This document shows positions 35,801 through 45,556 of a DNA stretch of 51,464 nt, piece after piece. Each line of letters opens with the position of its first letter. Positions within the stretch are counted from its first letter, which is position 1. Both the position numbers and the translations under genes were made by a program. A model generated the notes under the pieces. The model saw only the letters and a program-made list of their open reading frames with translations. It made no database searches and had not been told where the DNA came from. This stretch comes from Pleurobrachia bachei (Eukaryota; Ctenophora; Tentaculata; Cydippida; Pleurobrachiidae): assembly GCA_000695325.1 (NCBI GenBank), contig AVPN01000410.1, positions 2,827-54,290 on the forward strand. The letters are read 5' to 3'.

Positions 35801-37236
35801 ATGATAACGAGTACTCGAAAACCCTGAAAATATATTTGTTATATATGGGTTCTTTTATATGGGATATACTACAGTTAAGTAGGAATGGGACGAAAGAAAG
35901 TGTGCTTGTAAGCCTGATAATACTTGTTGGGTAAGCTATAGGGACTGGTAAGAGAGAGGTTTGAGTGAATATAATAATAATAATAATAATGATTTTGGCC
36001 ACACGGCCAACTCGACATGTACTCTACGCAAATATTGTCTATACTCAATTCCTTGTCACACTATAGTAATTTCAAAATGTTTATATCGTTGGTGTCTGCA
36101 TTAGGCAGAACACCCTTTACACTCAGATTTATTGAGTTCTCGTAATACACCTTAAATGCTTCACCACTGACTATAGCGGTCCGCTAGAAGTACAATATAT
36201 ACAGCGCCACTCAAACTCTCTCTGACCTCCACCCCTTATTATACTCTCCAATTAATATATATTCCTAGGATGATGGAGCCTATATTCTCATCTTCTTGTT
36301 ATGGGGAGGGTGTGTAGTTATAGGAATTCCATGAGGGCTAGCCCTATTAATATTACTCTCTATAACTGGGTACGTGGAATAAGTGGTTACCGGGCGTTGG
36401 CTTTCAAATTTAAAAGTTGTTTTTTGGACTGTCCATGATTGTACTTGATGGTGTGAGATTGTTTTTTGAGTGCCTTTTCATACTCAGATCAAACATTTAA
36501 TCAATATATCTATCTGTATCGATACAGTTAGATATCCGGCCTCACTCACATAGGTGACTAAACAAGACTATTCATCATGTTAGCTTACATCACACATTGT
36601 TTCATGTACCTATAGATATCCGCCTTGACAATGTTCCACAAGAACCACTCCGTCTCATCGTATGCCCCTCGTCCCAGGGCGGGGAACTCGCAGTAGAAGG
36701 AGTTCTTCAGAATCTCCGCATCTTTCAGCTCATCCACAATCCACTCTATCCTCGTTACTTGCTATACATGAGAGGGGGCTGCCATGTTAGTATCACTGTG
36801 GAGACGGAGTGTCACCATGGTAACTTAGTGTAACACCCGCCATGGTGACATGGTGACATGTCATTGTGGGACACAAGTCACCTGGCCAGTGTATCATCAT
36901 GGTCTAAGTACCTGAGCGGAAGAGAGGTTGTCCCAGCTGTTTAGTTTTCTTATCTCGTTCCCTGTGATGCTCTCTACCAGCTGCTTCATGGTGAAACCCT
37001 TGAATAGCTCCACAAACACGTTGTTCAACTGAAAGAACATATTGTGTCTGTTTTAGCCATGATGACCCTGTTACTATTATACAAGGTAAAGCTAACTGTT
37101 GTCGAACAAGGGGTGAACAACAAGCTGAATACATGTATAAGTGGTCCATCACCATGGATCCTACCTGAACATCCTTGGTTTGAAGTCTGAAGTTGGCCCA
37201 CACCGTGAAGGCCCTCTTTCTGGAAGTCATTGCCAT
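16611..37236 (-). CDS. Large gene: tandem calponin-homology domains plus ankyrin repeats
   Basis: At least 22 distinct exons run from CH1 (37236) to the stop at 16611; phases agree at every unique junction. Single-copy protein would be about 1000 residues. CH1 shows RKRAFTVWANFRL. CH2 ends SEDLVTADTQAMCAYLACIF, the typical last helix of such domains. A Glu/Lys-rich probable coiled coil follows, then about 160 residues I do not recognise, then about eight to ten ankyrin repeats. A tandem CH pair normally binds F-actin and ankyrin repeats bind protein partners, so an actin-linked scaffold is inferred. Introns hold no other gene that I can see. The middle exons are present two to four times (listed separately), so the annotated span may be inflated by assembly. 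The true 5' end could lie upstream of 37236. Confidence 0.8.
22572..24476 (-). CDS. CH-ankyrin gene exon block 4 (exons F-G-H-I-J-K)
   Basis: Exons: F 24378-24476, G 23962-24066, H 23625-23795, I 23295-23420, J 22846-22911, K about 22572 upward. F is Glu/Arg-rich (VEVLRKERERLEGTYD). G, H and I belong to the unrecognised central region. K is an ankyrin exon whose downstream part (HAHFHIALFLLEQNAE) is intact. The first part reads IRFYNDSPDF then a stop, because about 55 bases of unrelated sequence replace the middle of the exon seen at 24809-24940. This copy of K is broken. The block is otherwise almost base-identical to 24809-26713 at an offset of 2237. Confidence 0.75.
24809..29771 (-). CDS. 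CH-ankyrin gene exon block 3 (complete set A-K)
   Basis: Exons: A 29652-29771, B 28783-28905, C 28310-28505, D 27812-27898, E 27036-27158, F 26615-26713, G 26199-26303, H 25862-26032, I 25532-25657, J 25083-25148, K 24809-24940. This is the only block with every exon in the right order, all open and in phase. It gives the CH1-CH2 linker (A), CH2 (B-D), the coiled coil (E-F), the unrecognised middle (G-J) and the first ankyrin repeat (K, NTALHLAVKHAHFHIALFLL). Joined to the CH1 exons and to 22132-22292 it gives one uninterrupted reading frame, so it is the best candidate for the functional copy. Confidence 0.8.
29845..29898. repeat. (TC)n microsatellite at a duplication junction
   Basis: Nearly pure TC dinucleotide repeat. 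The sequence directly right of it (from about 29910) switches to a copy of 23230 onwards. The microsatellite is thus the breakpoint between exon blocks 3 and 2. Confidence 0.9.
29976..33436 (-). CDS. CH-ankyrin gene exon block 2 (exons B-I)
   Basis: Exons: B 33314-33436, C 32841-33036, D 32343-32429, E 31570-31692, F 31093-31191, G 30643-30747, H 30306-30476, I 29976-30101. The B-D part is nearly identical to block 3 (offset 4531). The G-I part is nearly identical to block 4 (offset 6681). E-F and their introns are more diverged. The edges are abrupt: the right end stops at about 33803 in a run of C, and the left end begins inside the (TC)n tract at 29845-29898. Exons A, J and K are absent from this block. 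Confidence 0.75.
33841..35823 (-). CDS. CH-ankyrin gene exon block 1 (exons A-D)
   Basis: Exons: A 35704-35823, B 34808-34924, C 34316-34511, D 33841-33927. It encodes the CH1-CH2 linker and the whole of CH2. Compared with blocks 2 and 3 it differs by scattered substitutions and many intron indels, the kind of divergence expected between alleles or older duplicates. Exon B is two codons shorter than the other copies. All exons are open and in phase, and A joins the last CH1 exon in phase. Confidence 0.75.
36610..37236 (-). CDS. First calponin-homology domain exons of the CH-ankyrin gene
   Basis: Exons 37165-37236 (from the Met I chose), 36912-37028 and 36610-36761. Residues RKRAFTVWANFRL and FVELFKGFTMKQLVESITG match the start of a CH domain. 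TRIEWIVDELKDAEI and TEWFLWNIVKADIYR match its second half. The ATG at 37236 starts MAMTSRKRAF, a sensible N-terminus for a CH protein. The frame stays open further upstream, so earlier residues or exons are possible. Confidence 0.75.
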
Positions 37237-38128
37237 GGTAATATATCCCCCCTTGCCCGTCCTGCGCTGTTGAGTAAGGGTTGAGAGAGTCCTGTGCAGG
37301 TGGACTTGAAGGCTCGACAACGAGATCACTTCAAAACTCGAAATATGGCAAACACTAATAATATATCAATGCAAAGACAGAGCTCAGAAAGATAATACGT
37401 GTTGTCATGGTTTCAAAAGGACGAAAGAAGAGAGGGTGTGAGACTATAAACAGGGAGACACTGTTGCGGACGTGACCTTGAGTCGGAATGAGGTTCCTAA
37501 AATAAGCTACTTATATACTTTCAGAAACGTCATGACTGTGAGAGAGAAACAGAGAGGCAGTTTTCGAGAAGTGAGTGAGAAAGTTTGTGAGAGAGAGAGA
37601 GAGAGAGAGAGAGAGTAAATTATAGTGAAAGAAAGAGAGAGAGAGTGGGAAAGAGAGAGAGAGATAAAATGAGAGAGGGAGAAGATATGTGGGTTTTAGT
37701 CTGCGTGCCACCATATGTGGGAGGGTCCAAAGATATCCCTGCTGCATCATGCTCCTCTCTCAATGAAGTATACGCTTCATGAGTATCGTATAGCTATCTA
37801 GCTAGGCTCTTATCAAGGCTGCCAGGTTCGAGACAGCTCAGGACAAAGCGCACGATTTTGCAACAACAAGACGTATTAAATCGGTGATATCCAGTAAAAA
37901 GGCGTCCGGTAATCAGTAAGATGATTGTAGGATAAAAGAAATGATTTGTAGACAACCTATAAGTGGGGAATTGGCTGCAGTAAAAATAATCAAATGAAGC
38001 GGCAGCACTAGTGTTATAGTGGCGGATGCCCCCTGCAACTAATTCGCATTGCTAAATAATCTCAGATGTTACGCGTGCTCCTCTCTCGCCATGCTTCTTA
38101 CACGCTACATACAAGATGTAAGAGAGGG

Positions 38129-38177
<49 letters not shown>

Positions 38178-39256
38178 TCGCCTTTGCTTGCATGAAGTGT
38201 GGAGGACGATATACTGCGGCCAGAAGAACAATCAAAGAAAGCACACATTAAAGGATGACCTGTTAAACATTGTCACATGGATCTCTCTTCAGACTTCCGG
38301 GAAAGGACCTTGTTGGCTCACTCACAATTCAATGACTAAAGAAAAGACTGCATCGTCCAGTAACGAGAGAAAGAAAAGCATTGTCAAGGTGGTCATCGTG
38401 AAATTACGAAGAATGATCGATTTATTTCAGCAGCTTGTCGATGATCAATACAACTTCTTGATAACATGCACGTCACATGTTATAGATGGTGTGAATATGG
38501 TGAAGATATTGAATGGGGTTTTATACTGATTTTAACCATCAACTTCCGGTTTATTGTCGTATTGATTTCCGCACTTTTGTATTATGTTCCGCCTTTTGTG
38601 AAGGGAAATGTCTAAAAGGCGTGTCTTCAGAAGTTTTATATCCCATTGTGACAATAATAGTACACAACGCGTACGTGCTCGACAATAGGACTTTTGTTAG
38701 TCTGTGTATTATAATAGTACAGCTCCTAGCTCCGCGGCCTTGTTAACACGGGGCGTTGTCCACAATTCAATACATTATATGCCTCTTTTAATAGTCGCCA
38801 ACCAGTAACCACTTCATAGAGATTTCGCAATTCAACTAATATAACGAACTGGTTACTAAAGTCCTTCCTCTTTCGCAGTTCCTTTTAATTGTGTGAAGAA
38901 ATGCAGTTATAGATCCCCTGTCTAGCCGCGAGCTATAAACAGCTAACTATAGTTTAGTTATCCGTTCTCCACTATAAAACGCCTTATATTTAAAGTTTAT
39001 TGTTGCCAGTTCTTCTAGGCCGGGTTCTGATTCCCATGCCTTTATGCAGTGAACTCAGATGCCGCCAGACCTAGATGATCACTAGTATCCCTATATCTAG
39101 GAATCAGCGATCTGATGCAGAGCTAGAGAAATGATCAAGTTATTCTCCTGATTGATCACCCCGTTTGTAACTAAACAATACATCAAACAGGATTCCCTTT
39201 AGCTTTGTGTAACTAAACAATCCAAACATTCTGTATAGAGATCAGGAGAGCAGATC
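37237..39256. other. Intergenic region with GA microsatellites
   Basis: (GA)n tracts lie at about 37590-37615 and 38119-38177. Open frames that cross them (38066-38251, 37511-37750) are low-complexity. A 113-codon frame at 38188-38529 has no recognisable domain. It may hold the 5' end of the CH-ankyrin gene and the promoter of the secreted peptide gene, but I cannot place either. Confidence 0.5.
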
Positions 39257-39906
39257 ATGTTGAAGTTTGTCAGTATTGCTGCAGTCCTGGTGGTGATGAT
39301 GATGTCCTCCCTTGTCAGTGCTGATCAAGAGGGTTGTGCCTACTACGACCCCGCCCTGGGACCTGTTTTCGGTCTCTGTGATATGAACGCCTACTGCAGC
39401 TATGGGTGTCATGTAAGTATAGAACACAAGAAGAATAAGTTCAGTAGATTTACCAATTTTGAAAACAAGTTTAGACGGTAGCTAATACTAATATATGTCA
39501 ACCTATATCCTCCACACACAGCGAAACCAATGCTGGAAGCAGTGCAGAAACGCTGAGGATATCTGTGTACGAGAAACCCGGGCCTTCGCCCTAGCCGTTA
39601 ACAGCGAAGGTACGTTAATATAGTATTAATTAACTAATTAGTTACTAAAAACTACAATATATCCACAGAAAACCCTGTCCAATATCTATAGACACTATAG
39701 ATAGGGTTTTCTTGTCAGGCTCTGTAGAATTATAAGAAGAAACTGCAGTAATACATAGATCACTTACCTGCCCGCAAAGTTATTAACGTTACCACCTTCC
39801 CCCTTCAGGAACTCTGTTAACCTGTGACTATCATGACGATTGCAAGAACAAGATTGACTTCACCAAGGCAGGATCCAGGTGCATCTACTCCGACCCCCAG
39901 TGGTAG
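39257..39906 (+). CDS. Small secreted ten-cysteine protein (about 115 aa)
   Basis: Exons 39257-39412, 39522-39609 and 39809-39906; phases 0 and 1 agree. The N-terminus, MLKFVSIAAVLVVMMMSSLV then SA, is a clear signal peptide with a cleavage site near SADQEG. The mature part of about 92 residues has ten cysteines, enough for five disulphides. They lie as C-x12-C-x5-C-x3-C in exon 1 and, after the junction, continue with NQC, KQC, DIC, LTC, DDC and SRC. I do not recognise the family. Secreted Cys-rich proteins of this size include antimicrobial, venom-type, protease-inhibitor and matrix proteins, so no function is assigned. An AATAAA lies 31 bases after the stop. Confidence 0.85.
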
Positions 39907-39936
39907 ATCAGAGATCAGATACAACAAGAAAGCCCA

Positions 39937-39942
39937 AATAAA
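39937..39942 (+). terminator. Poly(A) signal AATAAA of the ten-cysteine protein gene
   Basis: Canonical hexamer 31 bases downstream of the stop codon at 39904-39906, on the same strand. Confidence 0.8.
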
Positions 39943-41005
39943 GCATTATATGGACACTGCGCTGCACCCTTAATAATACATCTATAGCTGGTTATAATAT
40001 CTCTCTAAACAGACACTATAATATCTCTCTCCCCTCTGCCTGTTGTGTCGGACATACTAGCACCTCTCTTTATTGATATCCTTTTCGCTGCTTCTTATAC
40101 ATTTAGTGTTTCTCTCTCTCACACACAAACACTTATTACATATCTGATCTCTCTTATTATTTTAGGTACCATCATCATGTATAACACACATGTGTGAGAT
40201 ATTTTCATTCTCGTGATATGTTCGAAGAGTAATCTTGAGTGGGCTGTTAGCTTTTAAATCCAAAACAGAATTGTTATGTTTAAATTTTGAATTTCTTGAT
40301 GCCAATAAATAATGCTCTCTTGAATTTGTACCAGAAATGATGACTGCAAAGTACATACCATGCACATCACAATTGTGCTTTCGTACATCGATGCAACGGA
40401 AATCTTATCAAGGCTATTTGTAGTGGGAAAACGGTATAATGAAAATCCGATTCGGTCTGAAACACTTCCAATCAAAGAACAAAAAGAATCCCACCCATAA
40501 AATAACTTCGATAGATAGAGAAAATGTGAAAACATTGCAGGATAATGTTTGACACTGCATTCTGGAGTCAAAAAATGTGGTGTGTAAGTTTTAATTTGAA
40601 GCTGAAGTCATAAAAAACATAATCCTTTGAACTTTGGGATAACAACAATAATATTTTACTTATCATGCCTATAGAATTTATATGTCGTTTCCGTACTCCG
40701 TATACAGCACTACTTGTAATGAGAAAACTGTTGGTGGTAAAAAGATGTGCATAAATAATCATAACGCTAGATTGACGGTCCGTTACTCTGACCATATCAC
40801 ATATTATAAGCAGCGTAGCAAATTTATCTTTTCAGTGTCTTTAAAAATTGAAATAAAAGTGTTCTTTGTTATCAGCAACTCATATGTAGCAGCAGTCTCG
40901 GCTGGTGTTTTTCAAAAACATATTGTCATTTCTGTCAAACAGAACATGTATTTATTGACAGTGTGTATAATGTATATGCATCATGGATATATCTGCAACA
41001 TGGAA
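39943..41005. other. AT-rich intergenic region without a recognised gene
   Basis: Several short open frames occur on both strands (for example 40682-41026 and 40254-40571), but they lack domain signatures, splice support and start context. It holds the 3' ends of the ten-cysteine gene (plus) and the annexin gene (minus). Confidence 0.5.
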
Positions 41006-43289
41006 CTAGTTGATAAGGGCCAGTAGAACTCTCCTGTAGTCTCCACTGGTATCATCCTGGAGAGAGAGAGGGCATGTTAATTAATTATTGTATGGGTTCA
41101 CCATAATACACAAGCTTCACGCTTCCGTGGATGGTCTTATCAAATGGGCTAGAAAACTTTTAATTACTGTCAGGTCAATGCTATGACAGTTTAATTAGGA
41201 ATTGTCCAGGATTATACCTTGACATCTTTTGCAAGTTCACGAGATGTTAGTTTCCTGTAGGATTCCTTGATAGAAGATAGATCTTTGTCTGCTCGAGTTA
41301 CTATTATCCTTGTTAGAGTCCCCTCGTCAGTACCTCGTCCCTGATTTAGAATAGTTCCGGTTAAAACTAGTTAAAACTCGGGTCAAATCACTAAAATGCG
41401 ATGTTCTAGAATATGGTCTTTAGTTTAAACTGCAATGGGGAGCAAAGTTACACATACCTCCATGGCAGCTTTCAGCTCGTAGGCAGCGTAGTAATTGAAG
41501 TCTCGTGCCACAAGGAGGAGAGAGGTGAAGCAGTCCTTGACATGGTGACCTGTCATCCCAGCTAACACCGTTACCAGTTCATCTGCTGTCTCCTGGTTTG
41601 GCGAAATAGGGGTTAGAAGGGGATATAGTTTGGTGATCTGTCATCTCAGCTAACACCGTAACCAGCTCATCTGCTGTCTCCTGGTAATGGTATATGGTAA
41701 AATTAGAGAAATTAGGGCCGGGAGTCTCAACATGAGGGATTAAAAGGGGGTCTGAATCAATAGATCCTACAAATGTATACAATACACATAAATGAGCTAG
41801 GATATAGTTTGGCCTGGGAACTTATAGAGAAAAATTGTGAATTTCCGTACCATGAAATAGGTTCTTTGGAGAGCGTCGATCCTCTTGAGAGAGATACTGG
41901 TTAGGAACGTTGCGATTCCATCAATATTTTGTCCCTCCATTAGTCCCTTCATTTCGGTAAGATCTGCAGCCTGTTGGGAGTCAGACACTGTTGTCTCGTT
42001 CATCACACCCCGATCCAGAACACCCAGTAGGAAGGTTTTTAGTGTTCCGTCTGTCTCGCTTACAATCCGATCTCGCAGCTTCTCACTGTAGACTGATTTA
42101 GGGGAGAGATAGTTATAATAGTGGAATTTATTATTCTGATACGCTTACCTATATAATTCCACCCTCAATTATCTCAGCCTAGTTATCTGATATTGCCCCA
42201 GCATTATAATAATAATAATATACTGTTTATCTGATATTATAGTTATCTAATAATATATCAGTTCCCCCCAGCATACCTCAACTACCCAACATTATCATTG
42301 TTAAATATTTAAATTGTATAACTTACGGGAGTAGTAATAAGATTTGACTCCTCTCACGGTGGTGGGGTCCATAGACAGTTGATTAGCGTATCCTCGTTTG
42401 TACCCCATCCCTGCTGAAGATATGTGTAGAGGTTTATAAATCATATCCCACCTCAATAAATCATACGCGCAGAAAGGATTGTAAGTTATAAAGACAACTT
42501 GCGGACCAACTGCATGCAACTATAATTTGTATCTTATAGAATCACACACATACTATTCGAGAGAGATACATTTAGAATCATACTAATTTATATGTACTAT
42601 ATAAGGATCTGATAGCTAATCACCATGTATAATGACACACTAGGATACACACTAGCTCACTGTATTCACACTGTCATCGTCACCCTGCTGTACCATGGCA
42701 GATCGCATCTCCTCCGCAAGAAACTGCGCCTCCGTCATGACTAGACCTTTCAAGGCATTCCTGAAGTCTCCACTCGTATCTGACTTGATATCCCCCCACA
42801 GAGTCCTATCAAACTCTCTCTCGTACACATTGGACAACATCTGGGATATGAGAGATTTGTATGAGGGATATTTAAGTGGCTTCCTGCATCATACCCATAT
42901 GATGAAATCACACCGGACATCGAGTAGCCTTTGTTGAGGTCCCCCTTACTCAACAAAGTAACTGTAACCTACCAGTCGAGTGTTGTATCGCCGGTTGGCG
43001 AGGACATTGATAATCGCTTTCTCGTCGGTCCCCCATCCCTTCACCGCCTTTCTGATCGTGGCCGCATCAGCTGTCAGATCTACGGAATCGGGCTCAACAA
43101 TCGTCTCACCGCTGGAAATATAGGAAATATAGGGTGAATAACAAGATCAATATCATTTTAGAGCGTGACCTTAGTAATATACTACTTTACTAATAAAAGT
43201 GTAAAACAACAAGCTATGTAATATGTCACGTACGGGAGAGTTGCTGCAGAGAGGATCTGGAAAGTTGCCAAGAGCAGGACAAGTAACAT
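41006..43289 (-). CDS. Annexin with an N-terminal signal peptide
   Basis: Exons: 43234-43289, 42973-43111, 42661-42840, 42327-42410, 41851-42092, 41458-41592, 41218-41340, 41006-41056; about 335 residues. Annexins bind anionic membranes through calcium. Repeat 1 has KGWGTDEKAIINVLANR and DIKSDTSGDFRNALKGLV. Repeat 2 has GWGTNEDTLIN. The middle exon and 41458-41592 cover repeat 3. Repeat 4 has GRGTDEGTLTRIIVTR and ends DDTSGDYRRVLLALIN. The GxGT calcium loops are kept in repeats 1, 2 and 4. Exon 1 encodes MLLVLLLATFQILSA, a hydrophobic leader that ordinary cytosolic annexins lack. Exon 4 is 84 bases where phase needs 85 (or 82). Its start fits frame GWGTNEDTLIN and its end fits frame TTVRGVKSYYYS, so it has a one-base frameshift. 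Either the gene is newly inactivated or the sequence has an error there. Confidence 0.9.
41632..41680 (-). pseudogene. Partial duplicate of annexin exon 41458-41592
   Basis: About 50 bases repeat the 5' end of the adjacent annexin exon with a few changes (ETADELVTVLAEMTDH versus ETADELVTVLAGMTGH), including the acceptor. Its frame soon ends without a matching donor. It lies in the intron just upstream of the real exon. Confidence 0.7.
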
Positions 43290-43488
43290 ATTTCTCTGTG
43301 TGATGTGGCTAGAAATTAGGGTGTGTTATTTAGACAATGGCAGCAAAGCAGTATACCAGCTATTAACAGTCTGCAGCAGCAATAGCTGCAACCAGACATC
43401 GTTAGATACACTTAGCTGAGAGGCAGACAGCAGTTAGAGCACTGGCCTAGCAGGGCAGTGCAGGGGTGATGTTATGACACTGTCAATG

Positions 43489-43716
43489 TCATATATGGTA
43501 GACCAACTCCAGGGTCACGAGATTAAAAACACTGGAGATGGAGGCTGCCAGGATCACGAGACAGACGATACAACAGAGAGCAGCTAGACATTGCAAATTG
43601 TTACACCATCTCCCTCTCTCTGCGTAGCTGGGTGATTCAACAGCTCTCTCCCTCCGATCTATACTATTCTCTATCCAGTGTTTTACAACAAAAGATGTCC
43701 AAAACGATCCATACAT
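43489..43716 (-). CDS. Possible small single-pass membrane protein (75 aa)
   Basis: An uninterrupted 75-codon frame. The first 40 residues are polar and basic (RRERAVESPS) and are followed by one helix (CLAALCCIVCLVILAASISS). It lies just upstream of the annexin gene on the same strand. There is no recognised family and no splice evidence, so it may be chance. Confidence 0.3.
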   Translation of the reverse strand: MYGSFWTSFVVKHWIENSIDRRERAVESPSYAERGRWCNNLQCLAALCCIVCLVILAASISSVFNLVTLELVYHI

Positions 43717-44478
43717 ATATTACAAGAACGGCCGGAAACAGTGTCGCGAACAAGTTGAGATGTGTGAGTTGAGAAGACACACACACACACGTGTCAATGA
43801 CAATCATTCTAATTGAAACAGGTTACTGCATCATACATCAATTAGGATCACTAATAATGTGTCACTGACACTAATAATGAAACAGATCAGGGGGGGGGGC
43901 ACATGAATCTGCAGTGTGCCTGGCAATATTAATTATGGTACAACAGCATCAAATCATCTTCATTCTTCATACAACACCCAGATTTAATTCGTGAGGCAGC
44001 ATGTACAATAACTCGAACAGCACAGCTATATTTTATGAGGCAGCTTGCATAATTCGAACAGAACAGCACAACAGCTCGCATAGCTCGAATACAGAGAGCT
44101 ATGAAAGGATCATCTGATTACTAGTCATTGCACATCCTAGTATAACAGATCTCTATATATGGCAGGGGGAAGTAGGTGACGTATGGAAAACATACTATTA
44201 TTAATATGATATCATTACGTCACTGTGTCCATACGGACATAGGATTCTGTGTGTGAATAATTTGAAGCATGAAAATAAAAAGGATGTTGATAATCTTACC
44301 ATTTCTAAGTTAAATGTGTGTTTCGTAGGCCCTAAATTACCACCCCATCACCACTTATCAAGACCCTTTCTCGCCACTGTAGGTGAGCAAGAAAGGGGCC
44401 CCATTACCAAGACCCTTGAGTTGCATGGTCCTTTTAATCCAAGTTGTCACGCTCTCACGGTGACAACTGTATAACTAA
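43717..44478. other. Intergenic region with short imperfect repeats
   Basis: No supported gene. Around 44000-44095 a motif with GAGGCAGC and TCGAACAG repeats imperfectly two to three times. A short (CA)n run lies near 43778. Confidence 0.5.
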
Positions 44479-45166
44479 TTAAGTTATCATAATTTTACCT
44501 TGATCAATCCACTCTCCCCCGTACCACACGCAAGGGAAATCCTTAGGGTAAAACCAGGCGTTGGTAGCGGTGTTGATATTAGGTTTATAGCTGGTTAAAG
44601 TTTTTACCCACTTCCAGTTCACTGAAAATATCAAAGCGCCCGATGTACCGTGGATCTTCATCTTAATTGTGTTCATACCGTTTTTTAGGACTCCTGAAAT
44701 CAGGATGTTTTGTGTTTTTTTGTCAGTGTCACGTTTAAATGGCGATAAACATGGTTAAAATTTAAAAAAAATCATAAAGTTTTACCTTCTGCAAGAGAAA
44801 CTTTGCCATGCGATATCCACCCATTATTAACAACTGATGAAAACTTGATGAAATCAGAACTTAGCAATATTCTAATCGGCCGGTATTTGCTACTCCTCGA
44901 AACGAGATAGAAATCCGTTTCCTTGGCAATTGAATACCTCCAACTATCCTTCAGGTAGAGCTTAAAATTCACGGTATCCCCTTTGTCAGGTTTCACTGGT
45001 CCAATCTCGACATTATGGAGAATGGTCCGACGGATTCCTGACACTAAAAAGAGGCTTTGCTTTGAGTGGTCCCAACAGAAAAAAGTTCGAAAAGTTCAAA
45101 AATGTATTTAATTTTGTTACCTGACGCTGCCAGGACGGTAAGCAGCACGATACTAGACCACCCCAT
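44479..45166 (-). CDS. Secreted protein of unknown family (about 170 aa)
   Basis: Exons 45121-45166, 44786-45043 and 44479-44693; phases agree. The start MGWSSIVLLTVLAASGTVSG-like leader (14 hydrophobic residues, then Ala-Ser) is a signal peptide. The mature protein is rich in beta-type sequence and aromatics (TVNFKLYLKDSWRYS, NAWFYPKDFPCVWYGG) and has one cysteine after the leader. It looks like a single globular beta-sandwich, but I do not recognise it. The last exon either ends at 44479 or splices at the donor CAAG|GTAAAA (44499) to a further exon that I could not find. Confidence 0.65.
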
Positions 45167-45556
45167 TCTGTCTCTTATTATCCGGGAGGTTTGATATCAA
45201 AGACACCTTGCACTCAGGCTTATTGCACCGGTAAGGGAGAGGTAACTTCGTTACCAACCGGGAGAGGGGAAACCGGGGGCTGTTTTAGAATTTACTTATC
45301 AATCAACTATTCTATTGGTGAATGGAGGGATTGAGAAAAATCGTCAAAGTTTTTTAACAAAAACTTAACAAACTAACAGAAAGTTGTTATGTTCTAACGG
45401 GGCGCGAAACAAAGTCTAGCTAGGCAAACAGAAAAATAAAAGCATATAATAATTCCTCACAGATCAGCTAGATGCTAAATGATGTGCTTTTATTAAAAGT
45501 TTTAAGGGGATAATGCATTAATGCGTTATGCATTTGGATGCAGAGATAGCTATGTG

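Noticed and set aside
38066-38529. Open frames around the GA microsatellite upstream of the ten-cysteine gene
   Set aside because: Low-complexity start, no domain and no splice or start support.
40160-41026. Several 65-115 codon frames on both strands
   Set aside because: AT-rich, overlapping on both strands and without recognisable features; probably chance.
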